From: UBA2040 sp963977135
GTDB taxonomy: Bacteria; Bacteroidota; Bacteroidia; Flavobacteriales_D; Crocinitomicaceae
Length of the DNA: 64,000 bases
Assembly: GCA_963977135.1 (NCBI GenBank)
Contig: CAXBNN010000010.1
Coordinates: forward strand, 40,919-104,918
Direction: 5' to 3'
Shown: in pieces, positions 52,687 through 60,177 of the stretch
Position numbering within the stretch: position 1 is the stretch's first letter
Layout: each line of letters starts with the position of its first letter
Notes under the pieces: generated by a model
What the model saw: only the letters and a program-made list of their open reading frames with translations
What the model was told of the DNA's origin: nothing
Databases searched by the model: none
Made by a program: the position numbers and the translations under genes

Positions 52687-54141
52687 ATGGTAAAGAAAAG
52701 AATAATTGTAGTTGTCTGCGTTATAACTTTTGGATTGACAAGTTATGGTCAAGTCCAAATAGGAAATGACATTGATGGAGAAATGGCAGGCGATGGCGCC
52801 GGTTTCGGTACTTCCCTGTCATCTGATGGTTCAATTGTTGCCGTTGGAGCTAATTTTAATGCAGGAGGCGGTGCAGCTTCAGGTCATGTGCGCGTTTTTG
52901 AAAACATCAATGGGAATTGGTTGCAAATAGGGAGTGATATAGATGGAGATCCTGGAGATCAAAGCGGGCAATCCGTATGTTTGTCCGCAGACGGCACAAT
53001 CCTAGCAGTAGGAGAGCCCATAGATAACGATGTTGCTGCCTCTAGCGGGCAAGTCCGCGTATATGAAAATATAGGGGGAACTTGGACTCAAATTGGTAGT
53101 GAAATCAATGGAGACATTTTTAATGCTCAAACAGGACGTGGTTTAGATATTTCAGCTGATGGTTCCATTGTTGTTGCAGGCGCGTTCGGTGCGAATTCAT
53201 TTACCGGAGTAGTTAGAGTTTACGAAAACCAAGGCGGCACATGGGTTCAAATCGGTAACGATTTAAACGGTGATGAAACATTAGATTTATACGGTTATTC
53301 GGTTAGCATTTCAGATGATGGCTCAATAGTAGCTACTGGTGCTATTGGTAATCCAAGCTCACAAGAAATTGGATATGTTAAGATTGTTGAGAATGTTGGT
53401 GGAAATTGGTCGCAAATAGGAAATAACATAGTTGGTGCAGCAACAGGATATGGCACTTCAGTAAGCCTTTCTTCGAATGGATCGATTGTCGCAATTGGTG
53501 GGCCTGGTGACTCGCCTGAAGGTAAAGTTCAAGTCTTTCAAAATGTTGGCGGTAATTGGGTGCAAATAGGAAGTGATCTTTTAGGTGAAACTTCAGGAGA
53601 TTTATTCGGATCTTCCGTTAGCTTATCCGCAGATGGAAATACACTTGCGGTAAGTGCAAGAAATAATAGCAGCAGTGCCACTAATGCTGGTCGCACGTAC
53701 ATTTTTCGCAATCAAGGAGGGACTTGGGTACAGATTGGTAGCCCGATGGATGGTGAAGCAGCGGATGATTTTTCTGGACGCAACATACATCTCTCTTCAG
53801 ATGCTTCAACAGTTTCAATCGGAACCCCTGCAAACGATGGAAATGGAACAAGTTCAGGACATGTCCGCGTTTATGATTTAACGGCATTGTATGTTTCCTT
53901 AAACGAATTGGACAATTTTGCTGTCATTAGATTGTTTCCAAATCCAACAGAAGATTACTGTAAAATAGAGATGGAGGATCAACTAATGTTTGATGGAGTT
54001 AGCATCTATGATGCATCAGGAAAAATTGTCCTGACTTCAAAGCAAACACATATCGACTTGCAGCATCTTCCTGCTGGAAAGTACGTGGTGAAAATAGTTA
54101 CACAAAAAGGAGATTTTTCGCGAAACCTGACGATTCATTAA
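52687..54141 (+). CDS. FG-GAP repeat secreted protein with T9SS sorting domain
   Basis: A 484-residue exported protein: signal peptide (MVKKRIIVVVCVITFGLTSYGQ), six to seven repeats of about 60 residues each with the pattern LSxDGSxVAVGA ... GxVRVYEN(I)GGxWxQIGxDIxGE, matching the FG-GAP_2 beta-propeller repeat, then a T9SS type A sorting domain (LFPNPTEDYCKIEM). Probably a seven-bladed surface propeller; ligand unknown. It lies between attC-like elements A and B, so it might be part of a gene cassette. Confidence 0.85.
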   Translation: MVKKRIIVVVCVITFGLTSYGQVQIGNDIDGEMAGDGAGFGTSLSSDGSIVAVGANFNAGGGAASGHVRVFENINGNWLQIGSDIDGDPGDQSGQSVCLSADGTILAVGEPIDNDVAASSGQVRVYENIGGTWTQIGSEINGDIFNAQTGRGLDISADGSIVVAGAFGANSFTGVVRVYENQGGTWVQIGNDLNGDETLDLYGYSVSISDDGSIVATGAIGNPSSQEIGYVKIVENVGGNWSQIGNNIVGAATGYGTSVSLSSNGSIVAIGGPGDSPEGKVQVFQNVGGNWVQIGSDLLGETSGDLFGSSVSLSADGNTLAVSARNNSSSATNAGRTYIFRNQGGTWVQIGSPMDGEAADDFSGRNIHLSSDASTVSIGTPANDGNGTSSGHVRVYDLTALYVSLNELDNFAVIRLFPNPTEDYCKIEMEDQLMFDGVSIYDASGKIVLTSKQTHIDLQHLPAGKYVVKIVTQKGDFSRNLTIH

Positions 54142-54427
54142 TTTTTCATTCTGTACAATTTGTTTTGTAAGAAATAGCAATTCTTCAAAGAGATGTCTTC
54201 AATTATTTCAAGTCCCTCAAACTATTTTCTTTTTCGAAATAGAGCATAATCGTTTACTATTAGGTTTACAAAGTGCGGCTTGAAAGATTGACAGAATTTA
54301 ATATTTCGGTTCCATATCTGTTTCTATGGTAAATACAATTTGTCAAGGTTAATTTTAGTTCAAAACTGTATTAACTATTAGAATCCCAAGGTCATTAATA
54401 TTTTTTTTTGCAACAGTTTTCTGTTAT

Positions 54428-54550
54428 TAACGATAGCGGTATGGCAAGTAAGGGATTGCGGGCGATTTCCTTTCAAGTTACACGACAAGTTGAATCGGGC
54501 TACAACCCTTCGCATACTACCGAAACCCTTATTGGCTATACCGCGTGTTA
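54428..54550 (+). repeat. 123-bp attC-like palindromic element B
   Basis: Left arm TAAC-gata-GCGGTATGGC (54428-54445) pairs with right arm GGCTATACCGC-gt-GTTA (54534-54550). The AAACCCTTAT box lies at 54523-54532, and GTTACC follows at the end. The interior is unusually GC-rich for this genome and encodes nothing obvious. It sits just beyond the 3' end of the sod gene. Confidence 0.55.
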
Positions 54551-54574
54551 CCTGCTGGCTTTCTTTTACATTTT

Positions 54575-55255
54575 CTATTCAGCCGTTTCGTATCGGTTAC
54601 TAACTTCTTCCCAATTAATTACATCCCAAATAGCCAAAAGGTAGTCACCTCTTTTATTTTGGTATTTAAGATAATATGCATGCTCCCAAACATCAATTCC
54701 CAGAATAGGTCTTCCTTGTTTTTCAGCTAAGTCCATTAGCGGATTATCCTGGTTTGATGTTGAAGAAATAAAAAGTTTATTGTTTTTATCTAAAGAGAGC
54801 CAAACCCAACCTGATCCAAACTGATTAGAAGCGGCATTATTCAATAATATTTTCAAGCTGTCTACTGAGCCAAACTCCTGATTAATTGCCTGAAGTAGAC
54901 GATCAGATGGCAGTGTGTTTTTATTTGGAGTCAGTATAGTCCAAAACAAAGAATGATTGTAGTGACCACCAGCATTGTTTCTTACAGCTGTAGAATATTT
55001 AGAGATATTCTTTAGCATTTCCTCTATTGATAAATTTTCAGCTGCTGTACCTTCAAGTGCTTTGTTCAGTTTATTAACGTAGGCCTGATGATGTTTTGAA
55101 TGATGAATTTGCATGGTTTGTGAATCAATAACAGGTTCAAGTGCATCATACGCATAACCTAATTGAGGAAGTTCAAACTTTGATTGTGCATGAATCGTAA
55201 ATACACAGGTAAACGTTGCTACAATGCAAATGATTAAAGATTTAAATATTTTCAT
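54575..55255 (-). CDS. Superoxide dismutase (Mn/Fe family) with signal peptide
   Basis: Converts superoxide to oxygen and hydrogen peroxide. Metal ligands His 51 (MQIHHSKHH), His 101 (GGHYNHSLFW), Asp 188 and His 192 (DVWEHAYYLKY) are all present; the GSGWVWL and NQDNPL stretches lean towards the manganese type, though metal use cannot be fixed from sequence. The N-terminus MKIFKSLIICIVATFTCVFTIHAQ is a signal peptide, so the enzyme should act in the periplasm or outside the cell, unlike the usual cytoplasmic form. It is bracketed by attC-like elements B and C. Confidence 0.93.
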   Translation of the reverse strand: MKIFKSLIICIVATFTCVFTIHAQSKFELPQLGYAYDALEPVIDSQTMQIHHSKHHQAYVNKLNKALEGTAAENLSIEEMLKNISKYSTAVRNNAGGHYNHSLFWTILTPNKNTLPSDRLLQAINQEFGSVDSLKILLNNAASNQFGSGWVWLSLDKNNKLFISSTSNQDNPLMDLAEKQGRPILGIDVWEHAYYLKYQNKRGDYLLAIWDVINWEEVSNRYETAE

Positions 55256-55295
55256 ATTTAGTTTAATGTATGATTTTTGCTTCTTCGCTTGCTGG

Positions 55296-55420
55296 TAACA
55301 TTCCGCGGCTTGGCGATGTTGGCGATTTTACTACAAATGTTTATACGAAGCACACACTTCAAATTTACGAAAAACTGTCATACGAATCACTGAACCGCCA
55401 ATTTTGCCAAACCCGTGTTA
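55296..55420 (+). repeat. 125-bp attC-like palindromic element C
   Basis: Left arm TAACATTCCGCGGCTTGGCG then ATGTTGGCG (55296-55324) pairs with right arm CGCCAATTTTGCCAAACCCGTGTTA (55396-55420): TTGGC and TTGGCG blocks match on both sides, again with a longer spacer next to the left TAAC. AACC begins 27 nt before the last base. It is followed by GCGGATGTCC. The remaining sequence up to the gene at 55695 shows nothing recognisable. Confidence 0.55.
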
Positions 55421-55694
55421 GCGGATGTCCTTTTCTCTATGGTCTACGAAGAGTTGTGACCTTGAATTTTGTTTTTTAGAGGGAAGAAAAAATTGAAGTT
55501 TTATTTAGTTGGAGAAAAGCACACACTAATTTTAACTACGGGATTGCATTTTTAGCCATTTAAGCAGAATTGTAAAAATGACAAACAATCATTTAGAAAT
55601 ACTTGTTTAGTATTCATATTGTCCTCAACATTGTGTGAGCTACACTTTTTAATTAGAAAGGCAATTGAATTATTTGGCTAACATTACAATAAAA

Positions 55695-56411
55695 ATGGTT
55701 TCAATTACGACACTCACCTTATTTCGATTTCCAAGTTTAAAATCCAAACTGTGGGCTTTTGGTCAAATGCAATTTGCTCATTTTTTCATTGCAAAAAGCC
55801 CAGGACTCATTTTTTATAAACTAATGGGCAGTGGCAAAGACACTGGTTTCAGCCTATTTCCAGATTGGGGAGTATACGCCTTACTTGCAGTATGGGAAAA
55901 TGAACAAGCCGCCAATGATTTTTTTAATCATTCAGCAATTTACAAACACTATCAAGAAATGTCTTTCGAGCAATGGACAATTTTTATGAAACCCATTCAA
56001 ACTAAAGGTTTTTGGTCTGGAGGAAATCCATTTACACCTTCATTGGATTTGGATGCAAACAATCCTTTGATTGCTGTAATAACTCGCGCCACAATTAAGA
56101 AAAATAAATTGTTGAAATTTTGGCGTTTTGTGCCCATATCTCAACGGCCTATTCAACGTGGTTGCGAAGGGCTTATTTATACCAAAGGAGTGGGTGAAGT
56201 GCCAATTGTACAAATGGCTACTTTTAGTGTTTGGGAAAACTTGGACTCGTTGAAAAAATATGCTTATAATAGTATAGAACATCGCGAGGCCATCAAAAAA
56301 ACACATCATATAGATTGGTACAAAGAAGAAATGTTTACACGGTTTCAACCATTCAAAACCTTAGGCACTTGGGAAGGTAAAGACTTATTGGCTCCTTACT
56401 TGAAAAGCTAA
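55695..56411 (+). CDS. Spheroidene monooxygenase (CrtA)-like protein
   Basis: A 238-residue protein (from the ATG at 55695; the frame opens at a TTG, 55665). Segments SLFPDWGVYALLAVWENEQAANDFF, GFWSGGNPF, AVITRATIKKNKLLKFWRFVP and PIVQMATFSVWENLDSLKKYAY match the CrtA-like family, which adds oxygen to carotenoids in phototrophs and carotenogenic Bacteroidota. No other carotenoid gene is nearby, so the substrate is open; the dimeric ferredoxin-like fold is also seen in heme-binding antibiotic monooxygenase relatives. It converges on the methyltransferase with 5 bp between stops. Confidence 0.75.
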   Translation: MVSITTLTLFRFPSLKSKLWAFGQMQFAHFFIAKSPGLIFYKLMGSGKDTGFSLFPDWGVYALLAVWENEQAANDFFNHSAIYKHYQEMSFEQWTIFMKPIQTKGFWSGGNPFTPSLDLDANNPLIAVITRATIKKNKLLKFWRFVPISQRPIQRGCEGLIYTKGVGEVPIVQMATFSVWENLDSLKKYAYNSIEHREAIKKTHHIDWYKEEMFTRFQPFKTLGTWEGKDLLAPYLKS

Positions 56412-56416
56412 TTTAA

Positions 56417-57355
56417 CTAAATTGGTCGCGCAATTATTGTCATAAATCCCATTGAAAAGTATTTTTGCAAGAGATAAAGGGGAGCATTTAATACCATACC
56501 AATTACATAACCTATAAACCTAGGCTCCATCGAAGCCGACCAGTCAATTCCCTTTTGTTCCATGCGGCTCATCCAATGAAGTGTGTAAGGATTTAGTGTG
56601 CCATAGGTTAAAATTTGGTCAACTTGCCAACCGCTATTTTTTAGCATCAATTCAATGTTTTTGGGCGAATAAAGTGCAGTATGACGTGGAGTGTGGTAAC
56701 CCGACCAATGTTTCCCAAATTTATTACGTGTGTAACTGTTGAAATTTGGGACTTCAATAATTAGGCGTGTGTGCGCATGCGAATAGTTGAGTAATTGTTT
56801 GAGATGTTGTTGTGGTTGGTAATCATGTTCCAAGTAATGCCACATTGTAATAATATCCATAGGTTTTTCATTGCCCAAGTCTGCAATTTCTCCAGTCCTA
56901 AGGTCAATGTTGTGGTATGAATCGCGGTCATTTTTCCAACCTTCATCACTAAAATCCAACCCAATAAGATTTGCTTGTATACTATTGCGCAGGCTAGCCA
57001 AAAAAGTGGGCTTACCACAACCAATGTCAAGTATCCTACTTTGATTGCTAAGGTTGGTGTGATTAATAAGTCGCTGCACTCTTGCTTTATCAATTTTTTG
57101 TTGGTCTTGTTTTACAAAAGACGCATATTTCCCCCATGCTTCTTCTACCCGGTAGGGCAAATAAGAGGCGGTGTAAAATTGCCCAAGTTCTGTTTCATCC
57201 ACGCGTGGGTTCAAAAAAACCAAACCACAGGCATTGCACCTATCAAAATTATATTTTGATGGTAAATTTTGATGCATCATGGCAATGGTTTGCTCAAAAG
57301 CCTCAAAATTGGTAGAATTGCATGCAAGGCACTCCGATAGGTATTCCATTTTCAA
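56417..57355 (-). CDS. SAM-dependent methyltransferase with N-terminal Cys motif
   Basis: A 312-residue protein. The N-terminal CLACNSTNF ... CNACGLVFLNPRVDE (about 9-55) is a zinc-ribbon-like Cys pair followed by the typical Methyltransf_23 context. SAM motif I ILDIGCGKPTFLASL (about 108-122), LIGLDFSDEGW, and the MWHYLEHDYQPQQHLKQL motif are clear. A C-terminal hydrophobic stretch (FIGYVIGMVLNAPLYLLQKYF) may associate with the membrane. Homologues often act on lipid- or polysaccharide-linked substrates; the actual one is unknown. Confidence 0.85.
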   Translation of the reverse strand: MKMEYLSECLACNSTNFEAFEQTIAMMHQNLPSKYNFDRCNACGLVFLNPRVDETELGQFYTASYLPYRVEEAWGKYASFVKQDQQKIDKARVQRLINHTNLSNQSRILDIGCGKPTFLASLRNSIQANLIGLDFSDEGWKNDRDSYHNIDLRTGEIADLGNEKPMDIITMWHYLEHDYQPQQHLKQLLNYSHAHTRLIIEVPNFNSYTRNKFGKHWSGYHTPRHTALYSPKNIELMLKNSGWQVDQILTYGTLNPYTLHWMSRMEQKGIDWSASMEPRFIGYVIGMVLNAPLYLLQKYFSMGFMTIIARPI

Positions 57356-57657
57356 TTCATTATGTTGTGGTTAATAGCAATAGTGATATGCTTGACCATA
57401 CTTTATTTTCTTGTATGTATCATCAATTTATTAACTCGTTTTAGTTTTCAAAAGTAATAATTAAGATTTAAAGATTTTGTAAAGATATATCAGTAAAGTT
57501 TGGTCGGTGTAGTGGCAAAAAATGTGTCATTTATGCTGCTGTCAAAACTTCAATTTTTTTATGCGTGGGAAAAATTCTGTCAAGTTCGTAAAAACGTCAC
57601 TTTACTATCCTTCTTAGCCTGTGGCTAGTCTTCATAGGGTTTCCGCTAACAACCGGC
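57356..57657. other. AT-rich intergenic region
   Basis: About 300 bp with no coding frame I can support. Near the end, CCGCTAACAACCGG (57653-57666 with the following palindrome) read on the minus strand gives CCGGTTGTTAGCGG, reminiscent of the right end of the attC-like elements (GTGTTAGCGG in element C), but no matching left arm was found 120-130 bp away. It may be a decayed copy. Confidence 0.3.
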
Positions 57658-57677
57658 TAATAGGAACGTTCCTATTA
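57658..57677. repeat. Perfect 20-bp palindrome
   Basis: TAATAGGAACGTTCCTATTA reads the same on both strands. There is no T-run after it, so it is not a simple terminator; an operator for a dimeric regulator is possible. It sits between the methyltransferase start (57355) and the small genes at 57.7-58.1 kb. Confidence 0.7.
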
Positions 57678-57860
57678 TTCCCTTAGTATATTGATCACTC
57701 TTTTTCCGATAATAACCGTTTTTAAACAATTATCGTGTAAATAGCATTCATTCCCTTTTTCAATTTTAATTAATTCAAATCTACCAAAAAATCCAAAAAC
57801 AAATACAACGTTCAAGTAAAAAGGCTTTTTAGATATGTACAAGTTTTCTTTGCAATGCAT
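57675..57860 (-). CDS. Possible small hypothetical protein
   Basis: A 61-codon frame beginning 4 bp after the stop of the small membrane protein gene. The sequence (FGFFGRFELIKIEKGNECYL, then HDNCLKTVIIGKRVINILRE) looks protein-like, but I recognise no family and the hydrophobic N-terminal part could be chance. It may be a 3' remnant or a real downstream cistron. Confidence 0.25.
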   Translation of the reverse strand: MHCKENLYISKKPFYLNVVFVFGFFGRFELIKIEKGNECYLHDNCLKTVIIGKRVINILRE

Positions 57861-57864
57861 TATT

Positions 57865-58125
57865 TCAGCTTGGCTGACCGATGATGTATTTTAACAGAAG
57901 AAAAAGGCTAAAAAAAGCAATGCCAATGCCGTAAACGATCATTCCGGTGCGTATTGCTTTTCTTGCATCTCTATATTTCTGGTCGTAGCCATTCTCCTTA
58001 AAACTTTGCACTTGACCATACGTTTGTACTCCCCAACAAATGGCTCCAAAGAGAAATTTCTGCTTGCCCGTAAGTCCATGGTTTTTCTTTGCCTCGTCCG
58101 AGTTTTCTTCAAATTTTTCTGTCAT
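57865..58125 (-). CDS. Small membrane protein of unknown function
   Basis: An 86-residue protein with an acidic/charged N-terminus (MTEKFEENSDEAKKNHGLTG), a weak hydrophobic segment (FLFGAICWGVQTYG) and one strong C-terminal membrane helix (MIVYGIGIAFFSLFLLLKYI). No family recognised. It lies 61 bp downstream of the GDCCVxC gene on the same strand and may be cotranscribed with it. Confidence 0.6.
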   Translation of the reverse strand: MTEKFEENSDEAKKNHGLTGKQKFLFGAICWGVQTYGQVQSFKENGYDQKYRDARKAIRTGMIVYGIGIAFFSLFLLLKYIIGQPS

Positions 58126-58186
58126 ATTCTACTTACTCTGTTGTTTATAAAGATTACCAATCAATCAGGACTATTTTGGAAGTTAT

Positions 58187-58513
58187 TTACTCATCTTGCA
58201 TAGAAGGGCATTTGTGTGTTCCATAGGTGCAAAATACACAGCAATCCCCTTTTTTTGGTGTTAGTTCTGTCTTGCAATTTTCGCAAGTGTATTTAATCGC
58301 ACAGACATCTGTGGGCAATACTTCCGTTTTTTTATGTCCACATTCGGGACAAGTAATTTCTGAAGTTTCAGATTGCTTTTTGCTGCTTTCTAATGCACAG
58401 CATTTTTCTTTTTTACCTTTATCCATAGTATCTGTATTTTTTGCTTCTGAAGAACATTGCGCAAAAAGAAATGTGGTACACGCAATGATAGATAGTATTA
58501 GAGCTTTATTCAT
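58187..58513 (-). CDS. GDCCVxC-domain lipoprotein
   Basis: A 108-residue protein with an N-terminal export signal (MNKALILSIIACTTFLFAQC; Cys 12 or Cys 20 could be lipidated). The C-terminal part has ITCPECGHKKTEVLPTDVCAIKYTCENC (a zinc-ribbon-like CxxC pair) and the hallmark GDCCVFCTYGTHKCP. This family occurs as a Cys or selenocysteine protein beside heavy-metal (mercury/arsenic) genes; here the codons are Cys, so it is not a selenoprotein. The lipoprotein leader is notable because family members are usually about 70 residues and cytoplasmic as I recall them. Confidence 0.8.
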   Translation of the reverse strand: MNKALILSIIACTTFLFAQCSSEAKNTDTMDKGKKEKCCALESSKKQSETSEITCPECGHKKTEVLPTDVCAIKYTCENCKTELTPKKGDCCVFCTYGTHKCPSMQDE

Positions 58514-58591
58514 TACGGTAATTATTATTTTTTAAACTCGGCTGTTCGCAAATGAGAAATTTATTCCTTTAGTTTATCCAGCCTCATTATT

Positions 58592-59284
58592 TCACAGTCC
58601 TTTCAAATCAAATACTCCATTCTTAAATGTATAATGGATATTATCATTTTTGATAATTAAATCCTGTCCACCAGGTTTATAGTTTAGCGAATCAGATTTA
58701 AATTTAAAGAAAATTTCGTCAGCGACTTCATTAATCGTTACTATATCCGTCAAACTTGTTTCGGAATCGGCACTTTCTATTTCGATTAGGCCCAAGTATT
58801 GAATCTTGCCTTTTTCAATTAAAAATGCTTCACCTCCAAAATAGTATTCATAACCAAGTTGGCAAATAATGATAACAGTACTATTAACTTGATTTTTATA
58901 GAAATGAGGTCCGTACAGATAGACATCACCAACAGGTTTTGACTGAAATTTAATTTTATTGTTACAATAAACAACTAACCGGTCGCCCCAGTTGGTAGGT
59001 TCGTCGGACAGATTTAAATCACCTTCGACGTAGGCCGCGAAAATAAAAAGAGAGTCTATTTTATAGGCAGAATCTACATCAAATCCGTCTAGTTCAAACT
59101 TAGCAATGCTTTCGGGCTTAAACTCAGCGTATTCTATTAATAGTGTTTCTGCGCTTTCAATAGTTGGGCTGGCCGCTGTTTCTAGATAAACTCTTTGACT
59201 GCTCTCACACGAACCAAATACAATTAACGATACGATTAATAAAGCGTTCATTTTTTGTCGAATTTTTCTGAAGAATTTTGTCAT
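58592..59284 (-). CDS. Lipoprotein of unknown function with DUF6090-derived start
   Basis: About 230 residues from the ATG at 59284, which overlaps the upstream stop (ATGA). The first 12 codons, MTKFFRKIRQKM, copy the start of DUF6090 proteins, including the upstream neighbour (MIKFFRKTRK); the actual lipoprotein signal follows as MNALLIVSLIVFGSC, with its own ATG at 59251. I therefore think the ancestral start is 59251. The mature part is beta-rich (LFIFAAYVEGDLNLSDEP, VVYCNNKIKFQSKPVGDVYL) and unrecognised. Confidence 0.65.
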   Translation of the reverse strand: MTKFFRKIRQKMNALLIVSLIVFGSCESSQRVYLETAASPTIESAETLLIEYAEFKPESIAKFELDGFDVDSAYKIDSLFIFAAYVEGDLNLSDEPTNWGDRLVVYCNNKIKFQSKPVGDVYLYGPHFYKNQVNSTVIIICQLGYEYYFGGEAFLIEKGKIQYLGLIEIESADSETSLTDIVTINEVADEIFFKFKSDSLNYKPGGQDLIIKNDNIHYTFKNGVFDLKGL

Positions 59285-60078
59285 GGTTGGCCTTTTAGTT
59301 CTTTCTTGATTAAAAACAATATTTTCGAGATACTTTTGCGCAGATATTCGCTTTGAGTTTTGGCAAAAAGACAACTAGAAATAACAGTAGAAAATTGATC
59401 TGCAAGCTTTGGATTCGCCAAAAAAGCCTCAACGTCAAAAACCTCTTTTGAATGACCAATCACATTCGTGGTAAGCTTGTTTTTCTCAAGGAGTAAGGTT
59501 TGAACAACGTCAAGCTTATTCCATTTTGCCTCATTCAAATTCCTAATTGGGTAATTTGCGGATAGGTAAGGCATGTAAGTATTTCTCAAAATAAAAATCC
59601 ATGCTATTTCTTCTTCTGTTACTTGAACCAGATCACTTGGCCACTTGGAGAGCATTGTCTTTAATTCAGGATTGGTAATTAAATAAAGTCTACCTCCACT
59701 AATCAAATCGTTCGTGATGGGATCAAAAGTTGGAGCAACACTGGTTCTAGCCAAAAGTGTCGCTACAGAATCCTTGTATATCTTCTCTGGATTATCGTGA
59801 AAATATAAGAGTCTACTTCCAGCTTGAATCATTGAAGCCCTCATCGAAATTTTCTCATCAAGTTGCAATAAATTCGCTTCAAATTCTCCCTTCAACTGCA
59901 CTAAAGTTTGCAATTCTTGGCGTCGTTTTACTTTCTTTTCATTGAGTTGATTTAGCCAAAGCGCAATGAGAATACCAACAACAACCAAAACAATTTCGCC
60001 AATTGCATATTTGAAATACCGTCGTGTCTTTCCCTCATTGATCAGGATTTTTCGAGTTTTTCTGAAGAATTTTATCAT
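59281..60078 (-). CDS. DUF6090 family membrane protein
   Basis: A 265-residue protein with the DUF6090 signature MIKFFRKTRK ... YFKYAIGEIVLVVVGILIALWLNQLNEKK (one membrane helix at about 26-43) followed by a long helical, coiled-coil-rich domain outside the N-terminal helix. Function unknown. These proteins often occur as tandem paralogues in Flavobacteriia; here the second copy appears to have been replaced by the lipoprotein gene, which keeps only the first codons. Confidence 0.85.
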   Translation of the reverse strand: MIKFFRKTRKILINEGKTRRYFKYAIGEIVLVVVGILIALWLNQLNEKKVKRRQELQTLVQLKGEFEANLLQLDEKISMRASMIQAGSRLLYFHDNPEKIYKDSVATLLARTSVAPTFDPITNDLISGGRLYLITNPELKTMLSKWPSDLVQVTEEEIAWIFILRNTYMPYLSANYPIRNLNEAKWNKLDVVQTLLLEKNKLTTNVIGHSKEVFDVEAFLANPKLADQFSTVISSCLFAKTQSEYLRKSISKILFLIKKELKGQP

Positions 60079-60177
60079 AAGTTTAAGTATTGGTCATTCC
60101 CTGAGCGTCTTGGCCTTGAAGTGTGCCTGCGCTCAAATAGTTATTTGGCATGTTTTAATTCGCGAAATACCCTGATT

